DNA from: Bacteroides faecalis
GTDB taxonomy: Bacteria; Bacteroidota; Bacteroidia; Bacteroidales; Bacteroidaceae
Assembly: GCF_003865075.1 (NCBI RefSeq)
Contig: NZ_BHWB01000012.1
Location: forward strand, 1-64,000
Direction of reading: 5' to 3'
DNA length: 64,000 nt
The position numbers and the translations under genes are program-made. This document shows, one piece after another, positions 55,219 through 63,779 of the stretch. Each line of letters opens with the position of its first letter. Within the stretch, counting starts at the first letter, position 1. The notes beneath the pieces are model-generated. The model ran no database searches. It was not told the origin of the DNA and saw nothing but the letters and a program-made list of their open reading frames with translations.

Positions 55219-56352
55219 ATGAAAAAGTTATGTGTATGGGCAGTTGCCGCCCTTTTAATGGCAGCTTGTACACCGAAAGCCGAGAAAAAAACAACGGATT
55301 CCGGTTTATTGCAAAGTAACTTCCAGACGGAAGTAGACGGAAAGAAAACTGATCTGTATGTGTTGCGTAACAAGAACAACATGGAAGTTTGTATTACAAA
55401 CTTCGGTGGTCGTATTGTTTCTGTAATGGTTCCCGACAAAGATGGAAAAATGCAGGATGTGGTATTGGGATTTGATTCTATCCAGGACTATATCTCCAAA
55501 CCTTCTGATTTTGGTGCAACGATTGGTCGTTATGCCAACCGTATCGGTCAGGGTAAGTTTACGCTGGATAGTGTAGAATATCAGTTGCCTAAAAATAACT
55601 ACGGACACTGTCTGCATGGTGGACCGAAAGGATTCCAATACAAGATATTTGATGCAAATCTGCTGACTCCGCAGAAACTTGAACTGACTTGCAAAGCTGA
55701 CGACGGTGAAGAAGGATTCCCGGGTAATCTTACTTGCAAAGTTGTGATGGAACTAACTGACGACAACGCAATTGATATTAAATATGAAGCTGAAACAGAC
55801 AAACCGACTGTTATCAATCTGACTAATCACTCTTATTTCAATCTGGATGGTGATGCCGGTAGCAATAGCGATCATATTTTGACGGTAGATGCTGATTACT
55901 ACACTCCGGTAGATAGCACATTTATGACTACAGGTGAGATTGTTACAGTAGAAGGTACTCCGATGGACTTCCGTGTGGCTACTCCGGTGGGTTTGCGTAT
56001 TGACGACTATGACTTCGAGCAATTGAAGAATGGGCATGGTTACGATCATAACTGGGTATTGAATGCCAAAGGTGATGTTACTCGCAAAGCTGCTACATTG
56101 CAATCACCGAAAACCGGTATTGTAATGGAGCTGTATACAAGCGAACCGGGTGTTCAGGTATATGCAGGAAACTTCCTTGACGGATCTGTAACAGGAAAGA
56201 AAGGTATTACTTATAACAAGCGTGCTTCTGTATGTCTTGAAACACAGAAATATCCTGATACTCCTAACAAACCTGAATGGCCGTCAGCTGTATTACGTCC
56301 AGGAGAGAAGTATACAAGCGAATGTATCTATAAATTCTCTGTAGCTAATTAA
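55219..56352 (+). CDS. Aldose 1-epimerase (GalM family), lipoprotein
   Basis: 377 residues with lipoprotein signal (VAALLMAAC, Cys17). GalM motifs: VLGFDSIQDYISKPSDFGATIGRYANRIGQGKF, NNYGHCLHGGPKGF (His), INLTNHSYFNLDG (catalytic acid His) and VCLETQKYPDTPN (catalytic base Glu). It interconverts alpha and beta anomers of free sugars. In this operon it probably speeds anomer exchange of sugars released outside the cytoplasm by GH76/GH125/GH92, before uptake or phosphorylation. It lies 9 bp after GH125 and 8 bp before GH92. Confidence 0.93.
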   Translation: MKKLCVWAVAALLMAACTPKAEKKTTDSGLLQSNFQTEVDGKKTDLYVLRNKNNMEVCITNFGGRIVSVMVPDKDGKMQDVVLGFDSIQDYISKPSDFGATIGRYANRIGQGKFTLDSVEYQLPKNNYGHCLHGGPKGFQYKIFDANLLTPQKLELTCKADDGEEGFPGNLTCKVVMELTDDNAIDIKYEAETDKPTVINLTNHSYFNLDGDAGSNSDHILTVDADYYTPVDSTFMTTGEIVTVEGTPMDFRVATPVGLRIDDYDFEQLKNGHGYDHNWVLNAKGDVTRKAATLQSPKTGIVMELYTSEPGVQVYAGNFLDGSVTGKKGITYNKRASVCLETQKYPDTPNKPEWPSAVLRPGEKYTSECIYKFSVAN

Positions 56353-56360
56353 TAAGAACT

Positions 56361-58364
56361 ATGAGAAGGTACAGTGGTCTTTTGCTCTTTCTGTTGTTAT
56401 GCATGACAATGGCCGTTGCACAGAACACAAAATATGTGAATCTGTTTATCGGAACATCCGGCGATAACGGACAAGTAGCTCCCGGGGCCACTGTCCCTTT
56501 CGGAATGGTTTGTGTCTGTCCTGACAGTGACCCGCGTACTCATGCGGGTTATGATTATGCAGTGACAAAAGTATCCGGCATTTCTGTCAATCGTCTCTCC
56601 GGAGTAGGTTGTAGCGGAGGTGGGGGAAACTTACGTATCCGTCCTGTAGCACCTGCACAGGAGTTGCATATTGATAAATCTACTGAACAGGCAGTCCCAG
56701 GCTATTATACAACCGCTTTCACCAATGGTATTGTAACCGAATTGACGGCTACCAATGCTATGGCAGCAGAAATCTTCCAGTATAACCGGAATACTCCCGC
56801 TACATTATGGGTGGACTTTGCTTCCACTTTCGAAGGTGTGGCTACTTGTCAATATGAACGTGTGTCCGATACCTGCATAGAGGGATATGTACAAGCGAGA
56901 AACGTTTGCGGACGTGGTCAATATAAACTCTACTTCTCTCTAAACACTGACCATCCCTTCCAGTTGCAGGAACAACAGCCAACTACAGCTGCTTTGAAAT
57001 TTGATGAGGAGATACGTACAGTGGAAGTCCGCATCGGACTGTCTCCATTAAGTACAGAACTTGCCTCAAAGGAATGTTCACGTTGGAAAGAGATGAGTTT
57101 TTCCAATCTGAAACTTCAGGCTTTCGCTCAATGGGAAAAACAACTGCAAAACATTAATGTGAAAGGTGGAGAGCAAGATGATAAGATAATTTTCTATACA
57201 TCGCTTTACCGAACCTTCTTGAGTCCGGTCGATGTCACTTCTCCCGATGGCGAATATTTGGGCACAGACGGAAAGAAGTATGTTTCAAAAGATTTTCGTT
57301 ATTACAGCAATTGGTCATTATGGGATACCTTCCGTACTAAATTTCCTTTATTGGTATTGACCGAACCGGTGAAGATGCGCGATATGGCTACTTCTCTGAT
57401 TCATCTCTATGCTACAGGAAAGAAAGACTGGTCTACGGGATTCGAATCGACTCCGACCGTTCGTACCGAACATGCTGTTGTTTTATTGCTGGATGCATAC
57501 CGGAAAGGAATAACGAACCTTGATTTCCGTAAAGGATATGCCGGTATGAAAGAGGAAATGGAACGCTTGCCGATGCGTTCGCCCGACCAGAAAATGGAAT
57601 CGGCTTATGATCTTTGGGCAATGGCTCAGATCGCAGATATTATCGATGAAAAAGAGGATGCGGAACTGTATAGGCAACGCTCTGCCACTCTTTTCGAAGA
57701 AACTTGGAAAAAAGAATTTATGACTGTCACTCCGGCTTTCGAAGTGATGAAGAACAACGGACTTTATCAGGGAACCCGCTGGCAATACAGATGGGCAGCC
57801 CCACAATATATCGACAAGATGATAGAATGGGTAGGGCAGGACTCACTTCGCTCGCAACTCAGCTACTTCTTCGATCATCATTTGTACAATCAGGGTAATG
57901 AACCGGACATTCATGTTCCTTACTTGTTCAACCGTCTCGGAGCGCCGGGAGAAACCCAACAGATTGTACGCAACCTGATGACTCAACCCATGATTCACAA
58001 ATACGGAGGGAATTCGGAATTTCCTACTCCTTACTTTGGAAAAGCATTTAAGAATGATCCCGTAGGGTATAGTCCAGAGATGGACGAAGATGATGGTACG
58101 ATGAGTGCCTGGTATGTATTTGGTGCTATGGGCTTTTACCCTCTTTTGGTGGGGGATGAATATTATGAACTGACTTTGCCTCTTTTTGATAAGATTCAGC
58201 TTCGTTTGTCGAACGGAAAGAAACTGACTGTCGAGGTGAAAGGACGGAAAAAGAAAGATGATTTGATTCAAAACATTCGTTTCAATGGAAAGGTCATTGA
58301 CGATTATCGTATTTCTCATCTGGAACTTTTGAAGGGAGGACATTTAGTATTTAATTGTAAGTAG
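56361..58364 (+). CDS. GH92 exo-acting alpha-mannosidase
   Basis: 667 residues with a signal peptide (LLLFLLLCMTMAVAQ). Typical GH92 text: KYVNLFIGTSGDNGQVAPGATVPFGMVCVCPDSDP, SGISVNRLSGVGCSGGGGNLRIRP, FYTSLYRTFLSPVDVTSPDGEYLG, YSNWSLWDTFRTKFPLL, the GNEPDIHVPYLFNRLGAP stretch, and PEMDEDDGTMSAWYVFGAMGFYPL, which holds catalytic and calcium-site acids. The protein is somewhat shorter than many GH92 (about 740). The family cleaves alpha-1,2, -1,3, -1,4 or -1,6 mannosides. Linkage cannot be read from the sequence by eye. Confidence 0.94.
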   Translation: MRRYSGLLLFLLLCMTMAVAQNTKYVNLFIGTSGDNGQVAPGATVPFGMVCVCPDSDPRTHAGYDYAVTKVSGISVNRLSGVGCSGGGGNLRIRPVAPAQELHIDKSTEQAVPGYYTTAFTNGIVTELTATNAMAAEIFQYNRNTPATLWVDFASTFEGVATCQYERVSDTCIEGYVQARNVCGRGQYKLYFSLNTDHPFQLQEQQPTTAALKFDEEIRTVEVRIGLSPLSTELASKECSRWKEMSFSNLKLQAFAQWEKQLQNINVKGGEQDDKIIFYTSLYRTFLSPVDVTSPDGEYLGTDGKKYVSKDFRYYSNWSLWDTFRTKFPLLVLTEPVKMRDMATSLIHLYATGKKDWSTGFESTPTVRTEHAVVLLLDAYRKGITNLDFRKGYAGMKEEMERLPMRSPDQKMESAYDLWAMAQIADIIDEKEDAELYRQRSATLFEETWKKEFMTVTPAFEVMKNNGLYQGTRWQYRWAAPQYIDKMIEWVGQDSLRSQLSYFFDHHLYNQGNEPDIHVPYLFNRLGAPGETQQIVRNLMTQPMIHKYGGNSEFPTPYFGKAFKNDPVGYSPEMDEDDGTMSAWYVFGAMGFYPLLVGDEYYELTLPLFDKIQLRLSNGKKLTVEVKGRKKKDDLIQNIRFNGKVIDDYRISHLELLKGGHLVFNCK

Positions 58365-58402
58365 TTATTTAATGAATCAGGTGTGTAGCCTGTCTAATAG
58401 TT

Positions 58403-60469
58403 ATGATGAAAAAGAATAGACGTTTAAAAGTGAATTTTGCAGGTGTCTTGTTGACAGCAAGTCTGTTGACTACCGCTTGTGCTACTTCTTCATCCGGTGA
58501 TGTGGTGAAGGTGGTGGAACGTCCCGATACACAATCGGCGAACGTAAATTATGTGAGTTATCGCGCTCCGCTTCAACCGTTGAATTTTATCAAACTGCCT
58601 GTTGGTAGTGTTCAGCCGGAAGGATGGGTGAAAAAGTATCTTGAATTGCAGCGTGAAGGCTTGACCGGACATCTGGGAGAAATCAGTGCCTGGTTGGAAA
58701 AAGAAAATAATGCTTGGCTGACTACAGGTGGAGATCATGGTTGGGAAGAAGTACCTTATTGGCTCAAGGGATATGGTAATTTGGCTTATATCCTGAATGA
58801 TCCGAAAATGATAGCGGAGACAAAGGTTTGGCTGGAAGGAGTGTTTGCAAGCCAACAGCCGGATGGTTATTTCGGTCCTGTGAACGAGCGTAACGGCAGA
58901 CGTGAGCTGTGGGCACAGATGATTATGCTCTGGTGTTTGCAGTCGTATTATGAATATTCAAACGATCAGCGGGTAATTGACTTGATGACTAATTATTTCA
59001 AGTGGCAGATGACCGTACCTGATGATATGCTGTTGAAAGATTATTGGGAAAATAGCCGTGGTGGTGATAATATTATCAGTATTTATTGGCTTTACAACCG
59101 TACAGGAGATAAGTTCTTGCTTGATCTGGCAGAAAAGATTCACCGGAATACTGCTGACTGGACAAAATCTACTTCATTGCCCAACTGGCATAATGTGAAT
59201 ATCGCTCAGTGCTTCCGCGAACCGGCTACATACTATATGCAGACGGGAGATTCGGCAATGCTAAAAGCTTCTTATAATGTACATAATCTGATTCGTCGTA
59301 CTTTTGGTCAAGTGCCGGGCGGTATGTTTGGTGCTGACGAGAATGCCCGTATGGGATATATCGATCCTCGTCAGGGTGTGGAGACTTGCGGATTGGTTGA
59401 GCAAATGGCGTCAGATGAAATTATGCTTTGCTTGACCGGTGATCCTATGTGGGCAGAACATTGTGAAGAAGTAGCTTTCAATTCCTATCCTGCTGCTGTG
59501 ATGCCCGATTTCAAAGCATTGCGTTATATCACTTGTCCGAACCATACAATTAGTGATTCCAAGAATCATCATCCGGGTATCGACAATAGTGGTCCGTTCC
59601 TTTCTATGAATCCGTTTAGTAGCCGTTGCTGTCAGCATAATCATGCTCAAGGCTGGCCTTACTTCTCAGAACACCTCGTGTTGGCAACTCCTGATAATGG
59701 AGTGGCAACTGCTATCTATGGAGCTTGCAAGGCAACAGTGAAAGTAGGTCAGGGAAAAGAAATCGTTCTTCACGAACAGACTAATTATCCTTTCGAAGAA
59801 GGTATTACTTTTACGGTTTCTACCGGTGAAGAGGTTGCTTTCCCGTTCTATCTACGTATTCCTAGTTGGACTTCGGATGCTGAAGTACGTGTTAATGGTA
59901 AGAAAGTGAGTACTAAGCCTGTAGCAGGAAAATATCTATGCATCGAACGCGAATGGGCTGACGGTGATAAAGTGGAACTGACTTTACCGATGTCTCTTTC
60001 CATGCGCACTTGGCAGGTAAATAAGAATAGCGTAAGTGTGGATTACGGACCATTAACAATGTCTCTTAAGATAGACGAGAACTATGTAGAGAAAGATAGT
60101 CGCGAAACTGCTATCGGTGATTCTAAATGGCAGAAAGGCGCTGATTCTAAGAAATGGCCTACTACCGAGATTTATGCAAATAGTCCTTGGAACTATTCAT
60201 TGGTATTAGATCAAAAAGATCCATTGAAGAATTTCAAAGTAGTGCGTAAAGACTGGCCGGCAGATAATTTTCCATTCACTGTAAGCAGTGTACCTTTGGA
60301 AGTGAAAACATTTGGTCGCCAGATTCCTAGTTGGAAAATAGACGAAACCGGAATCTGTGGGGTATTGCCTGAAGAAGATGCTGCGAAAGGCGCAAAAGAA
60401 GAGATTACTTTGATCCCGATGGGAGCAGCAAGATTGAGAATTTCTGCTTTCCCCAATACAAGGGAATAA
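58403..60469 (+). CDS. GH127-like (DUF1680) beta-L-arabinofuranosidase family protein
   Basis: 688 residues with a lipoprotein-type signal (ASLLTTACATSSS). The family core is clear: LNFIKLPVGSVQPEGWVKKYLELQREGLTGHLGE, GWEEVPYWLKGYGNLAYIL, ASQQPDGYFGP, and FSSRCCQHNHAQGWPYFSEHLV. The Cys pair (~409-410) matches the zinc-site/nucleophile cysteine region of GH127. The C-terminal jelly roll (VAFPFYLRIPSWTSDAEVRVNGKKV) is present. Known GH127 enzymes remove beta-L-arabinofuranose, and related DUF1680 families act on other rare sugars. It is the last gene of the mannan operon, 38 bp after GH92, and a large hairpin follows. Confidence 0.88.
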   Translation: MMKKNRRLKVNFAGVLLTASLLTTACATSSSGDVVKVVERPDTQSANVNYVSYRAPLQPLNFIKLPVGSVQPEGWVKKYLELQREGLTGHLGEISAWLEKENNAWLTTGGDHGWEEVPYWLKGYGNLAYILNDPKMIAETKVWLEGVFASQQPDGYFGPVNERNGRRELWAQMIMLWCLQSYYEYSNDQRVIDLMTNYFKWQMTVPDDMLLKDYWENSRGGDNIISIYWLYNRTGDKFLLDLAEKIHRNTADWTKSTSLPNWHNVNIAQCFREPATYYMQTGDSAMLKASYNVHNLIRRTFGQVPGGMFGADENARMGYIDPRQGVETCGLVEQMASDEIMLCLTGDPMWAEHCEEVAFNSYPAAVMPDFKALRYITCPNHTISDSKNHHPGIDNSGPFLSMNPFSSRCCQHNHAQGWPYFSEHLVLATPDNGVATAIYGACKATVKVGQGKEIVLHEQTNYPFEEGITFTVSTGEEVAFPFYLRIPSWTSDAEVRVNGKKVSTKPVAGKYLCIEREWADGDKVELTLPMSLSMRTWQVNKNSVSVDYGPLTMSLKIDENYVEKDSRETAIGDSKWQKGADSKKWPTTEIYANSPWNYSLVLDQKDPLKNFKVVRKDWPADNFPFTVSSVPLEVKTFGRQIPSWKIDETGICGVLPEEDAAKGAKEEITLIPMGAARLRISAFPNTRE

Positions 60470-60898
60470 GTATATAGAATTAACAACATGGACACTGTTA
60501 TATATTAGAATCATCCTGCTGAAGAATTTAGATAAAAAACAAGACGTGTATTATTATGGCTGTGAGCTCATAATAATACGCGTCTTGAGCAGGTTGATAT
60601 TTTTTTGATTAGATTATCAGGAGTTTTTAGTTAGAGTTTTTAGAGTATTGGGTAATTGAATTAAGTAATTACTTATTTGCTTGGAGCAATACCTTACTAC
60701 TTTTAACGGAAATGCATAATTAATGCTGGTTACAATTTATTTAGATTATTACGTTGATGTTACATTAAATCTCGTGTGCGCAAACGGAGGCGTTCTTATG
60801 GCATATATAGTCTGCTTTTGAGTCATATTCTTATTCATTTTTTATTAGTTACTTTATTTAGTGAAATAATATTTGTTTAATTTGAAATATATAGAAAC
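60470..60898. other. Spacer after the mannan operon
   Basis: 429 bases without a gene. The first part is the large terminator hairpin (60512-60607). The rest is AT-rich leader of the second GH105. Its last 60 bases include aatatttg, a weak -7-like element. The PUL operator is not seen. Confidence 0.5.
60512..60607 (+). terminator. Large hairpin terminator after the mannan operon
   Basis: aagacgtgtattattatg pairs with cataataatacgcgtctt (inner stem, 60541-60586). An outer stem cctgct/agcagg (60514-60519 and 60588-60593) encloses it, and a T-run lies at 60599-60607. Confidence 0.8.
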
Positions 60899-62014
60899 AT
60901 GAGAAAAAACTTTTATTTTATTTATGTGCTATTTGCGATTGCATTTTTAGTGACAGGTTCTGCCACAGCTCAAAATTATTTTGATAATTTTCCTGTAAAG
61001 GCTGATCCGAAGATTGTGGGAGAGAAGCTAAGTAAGCATTTCCTGGATAGCAAACACCAGTTATATTTCGATAGAGGAATACATTATGCCGAAGTATGTA
61101 CATGGTATGGGGCACTTCGGTTTGCTGAATTGACCCAAAATAAGGAATTGATAAAGAATTTGAGGAATCGTTTCGAATTGCTGTTTCATATAGAGAAGAA
61201 TCTCCTTCCTCCTCCGATCCATGTAGACCAGAATATGTTTGGATGTCTGCCTCTAAGATTGTATAGTATCACAAAGGACGAGCGTTATCGGGAGCTCGGA
61301 CTTCCGTATGCCGATACTCAATGGACCCTTCCTGCAAATGCGAACGAAGAAGAACGCAGTTGGGACAAGAAAGGGCATTCATGGCAAACCCGTCTTTGGA
61401 TTGATGATATGTATATGATTACTATTGTGCAATCCGAGGCTTATAAAGTTACGGGTGATACTAAATATATGAATAGAGCTGCTGCAGAGATGGTTCTGTA
61501 TCTGGATGAATTACAACATCCTAATGGCTTATTCTATCATGCGCCGGACGTTCCTTATTATTGGGGACGTGGAGACGGATGGATGGCTGTAGGTATGACA
61601 GAGCTACTGTTTAATCTACCGCAGAATGATCCTAACAGAGAGAGAATAATGAAAGGATATGTTCTGATGATGAATAATCTGAAAAAATACGTAAATAGAG
61701 ATGGTCTTTGGAATCAGTTGATAGATACTCCTGAATCTTGGACGGAAACATCGGGATCGGCTATGTTTGCTTATGCTATGATTGTGGGTGTTAAAAACGG
61801 ATGGTTGAATGCAGAAGAATTTGGTCCTGTTGCGCGTAGAGCCTGGCTTTCATTGTGTAACTATATAGACGATAACAATGACCTTACCGAAGTTTGTATC
61901 GGAACAGGTAAGAAAAACAGTAAGCAGTATTATCTTGACCGTCCTCGTATTGCCGGAGATTATCATGGACAGGCTCCTATCTTGTGGTGTGCTTATGCTT
62001 TGCTGAATAAGTAA
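60899..62014 (+). CDS. GH105 unsaturated glucuronyl/galacturonyl hydrolase, second copy
   Basis: 371 residues with a signal peptide (VLFAIAFLVTGSATAQ). It is closely related to the GH105 at 23358: WQTRLWIDDMYMITIVQSEAYKVTGD, LDELQHPNGLFYHAPDVPYYWGRGDGWMAVGMTELL, WNQLIDTPESWTETSGSAMFAYAMIVGVKNGWL and GTGKKNSKQYYLDRPRIAGDYHGQAP are shared with small changes. One change lies next to the active-site region (GRGDGW here, GRGNGW there), which may affect the preference for the second sugar. It is separated from the mannan operon by a terminator and has its own upstream region. Confidence 0.93.
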   Translation: MRKNFYFIYVLFAIAFLVTGSATAQNYFDNFPVKADPKIVGEKLSKHFLDSKHQLYFDRGIHYAEVCTWYGALRFAELTQNKELIKNLRNRFELLFHIEKNLLPPPIHVDQNMFGCLPLRLYSITKDERYRELGLPYADTQWTLPANANEEERSWDKKGHSWQTRLWIDDMYMITIVQSEAYKVTGDTKYMNRAAAEMVLYLDELQHPNGLFYHAPDVPYYWGRGDGWMAVGMTELLFNLPQNDPNRERIMKGYVLMMNNLKKYVNRDGLWNQLIDTPESWTETSGSAMFAYAMIVGVKNGWLNAEEFGPVARRAWLSLCNYIDDNNDLTEVCIGTGKKNSKQYYLDRPRIAGDYHGQAPILWCAYALLNK

Positions 62015-62337
62015 GATTATTTATTGAAAAAGTAATTTTGCAGAAATGATACTAATGGGACAGAAAAAGCTGTTCTAAGTTTATGTCCGATTTAACTGCA
62101 AGATTAAGAAGTGGCTATATAGATTCCTTCAAATCTCTGTATATTTAAAAGTGAGTAAGTTATAGAGGTTTGGGGGAATCTTTTTTCTTTCTAATTAGAA
62201 AAAGAGGGAACTGGACTTCAATAAAGTAAATTTTCCATACTCAAAAAATGAATCATTGGCAAAATGCTTGTTAATGTCTTGGATTATAGCTAATATTATA
62301 AACAGGAATAATAGTTGGACTAAAGATAGAGAATACT
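62015..62337. other. Intergenic region at the right end of the PUL
   Basis: 323 bases with no gene, no operator match and no clear hairpin. It marks the change from glycan enzymes to unrelated small genes. Confidence 0.4.
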
Positions 62338-62643
62338 ATGATTGCATTTGAAGTAACTATAAATGATGATAAACCAATAGTTATGGGTTCTAGTAATGTG
62401 ACAACTGTCATTTTATCCTATGGATATTCTGGAGCAGATAAGGTTTATTTGGGTGGATTAGATCGTTACCGTTATATTTCTTGGTTTAAAGGAAAACCGG
62501 AAAAAGGTGATAAGGTTGTGATCAAAGTTATCGAAACAGATCAAATATCGCCTATATTAGAGGCTAAAAACTGTGATCGTAGTGAGATGAAAGCAAGGTT
62601 TGAACAACTTAAAACAGAACTTCTTGAAAAGGGGCTTATATAG
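62338..62643 (+). CDS. Small hypothetical protein, paralogue of the next
   Basis: 101 residues, acidic-basic mixed, no signal peptide or membrane segment. The central part (VILSYGYSGADKVYLGGLDRYRYISWFKGKPEKGDKVVIKVIETDQISPI) aligns with the middle of the protein at 62647. The C-terminus is helical and charged. I do not recognise a family. The size and pairing recall immunity-type proteins, but there is no toxin nearby. It stops 3 bp before the next ATG, so the two are co-transcribed. Confidence 0.65.
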   Translation: MIAFEVTINDDKPIVMGSSNVTTVILSYGYSGADKVYLGGLDRYRYISWFKGKPEKGDKVVIKVIETDQISPILEAKNCDRSEMKARFEQLKTELLEKGLI

Positions 62644-62646
62644 AAT

Positions 62647-63006
62647 ATGAAAGGACTTATTGTAAAATTCGAAGATAAGGTTTGCAAAGCTGGTATTCCC
62701 GATGGTGGTGTAAGTCTTCTTGCAACTATAGCCCGCTATAATGATCCTTTTTGGAGCATTGGTGGTTTAAAAAAGCCGAATGAAATTCATCAAATATGGA
62801 ATGGTGGTATGCTTAAAGTCGGAGATCGGATAGAAATCGAATTTGCAGAGTTCGATGAGGCTTCTGAGCCTGTTGCAGAAAATACACACTCTTGTTGTAA
62901 ATTGGATAATTCTGCGGATGATGATCCGGAAATGTGGAAGCATAAGCTCGATTCTTATTATGAGTTGAAGAAAGTGCTAGAAGAGCGTATTATAGAGAAG
63001 GAATAA
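62647..63006 (+). CDS. Small hypothetical protein, paralogue of the previous
   Basis: 119 residues, no signal or membrane segment. The core SLLATIARYNDPFWSIGGLKKPNEIHQIWNGGMLKVGDRIEIEFAEFDEASEPV matches the preceding protein (GGL, an aromatic, KGD/VGD, I-E/K-V pattern). The C-terminus (EMWKHKLDSYYELKKVLEERIIEKE) is a predicted helix. It is probably cytoplasmic, with unknown function. It is followed 29 bp later by a small membrane protein. Confidence 0.65.
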   Translation: MKGLIVKFEDKVCKAGIPDGGVSLLATIARYNDPFWSIGGLKKPNEIHQIWNGGMLKVGDRIEIEFAEFDEASEPVAENTHSCCKLDNSADDDPEMWKHKLDSYYELKKVLEERIIEKE

Positions 63007-63035
63007 GAATTTTGAATAATTAAAAGTTTGATATA

Positions 63036-63242
63036 ATGTCAGGTTCAGGTTTGATGCTATTGTTTTGTACTGTGATATCAGTTGTGTTGAATATATATTA
63101 TATAAAACCTGTTTGGGAGAAACCCAAAACAAAACGGGCGGCGCATTTTCGTTTTGCATTCTGGCTAATAGGTAGTACAGGACTTGTTGTTTATTTAATG
63201 ATAGAGACTTGGAAATTTGTATTGAAAGATCTATTTGTATAA
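63036..63242 (+). CDS. Small two-helix membrane protein
   Basis: 68 residues with two hydrophobic segments: LMLLFCTVISVVLNIYYI (about 6-23) and FAFWLIGSTGLVVYLMI (about 41-57), joined by a basic loop (KPKTKRAAHFR). No family is recognised. The spacing from the preceding genes fits one short operon. Confidence 0.55.
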   Translation: MSGSGLMLLFCTVISVVLNIYYIKPVWEKPKTKRAAHFRFAFWLIGSTGLVVYLMIETWKFVLKDLFV

Positions 63243-63307
63243 ATGTCTTTATATAGAAAGGAGATGTTATCTATAAATTAAGTTTTCTTTTATTAGTATC
63301 TGTATTA

Positions 63308-63392
63308 GTGCCACCATATTGGCACAGTTGTGTCAGCACTGTGGCACAATCGTGCCAATATGGTGGCATTCTTGTGCCAATACGGTGGCACA
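63308..63392. repeat. Cluster of three inverted/direct GTGCCA...TGGCA palindromes
   Basis: gtgccaccatattggcac (63308-63325), gtgccaatatggtggca (63352-63368) and tgtgccaatacggtggcaca (63373-63392). The first is the inverse of the other two, and each is itself almost self-complementary, with further gtgtca/tggcaca pieces between them. Several alternative hairpins can form. Confidence 0.8.
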
Positions 63393-63719
63393 ATTGGATT
63401 GTATATGACTTCTATGATAAGTTATATAGTATTGAATAAGAGTATCATAATATTAGATAGTACAAATTATTATGTATTGCTTTTTATGAGTTTAATTGTT
63501 GGAATTATAATAGTATGAAATACTATTTAGTTTTTCAATTCCGATTTATTTTATTATTCGTACATGGACTAGATACAAAGAGTAACGTAAGCTCAATGGA
63601 ATCAGAAATGATAAGTTGATTTCTGGAGATAACATGAATGATTTGGTGAGACAAGATACGGTGAATTAATGGGCCGAAATATAAATGATAGGTATTGAAT
63701 CCCGTAATTACTTATTTTA

Positions 63720-63727
63720 TACCTTTG
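63720..63727 (+). promoter_or_regulatory. Promoter -7 element of the right-edge gene
   Basis: TACCTTTG, a perfect TAnnTTTG, about 53 bp before the ATG at 63780. A possible -33 element (attga) lies about 22 bp upstream. Confidence 0.5.
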
Positions 63728-63779
63728 CAGTGGCGAAATTACTAGACGAGATTATTAATGAGATAGAAATAGTAGAGAT

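Larger units (their letters stand above)
63243..63779. other. Intergenic region with a palindromic repeat cluster
   Basis: 537 bases. The notable parts are the GTGCCA palindrome cluster at 63308-63392 and the promoter at 63720. I see no reliable gene. Confidence 0.5.

Noticed and set aside
63330..63518. A 62-codon frame with hydrophobic stretches
   Set aside because: It begins inside the palindromic repeat cluster, and its start and composition are explained by the repeats and AT-rich DNA.
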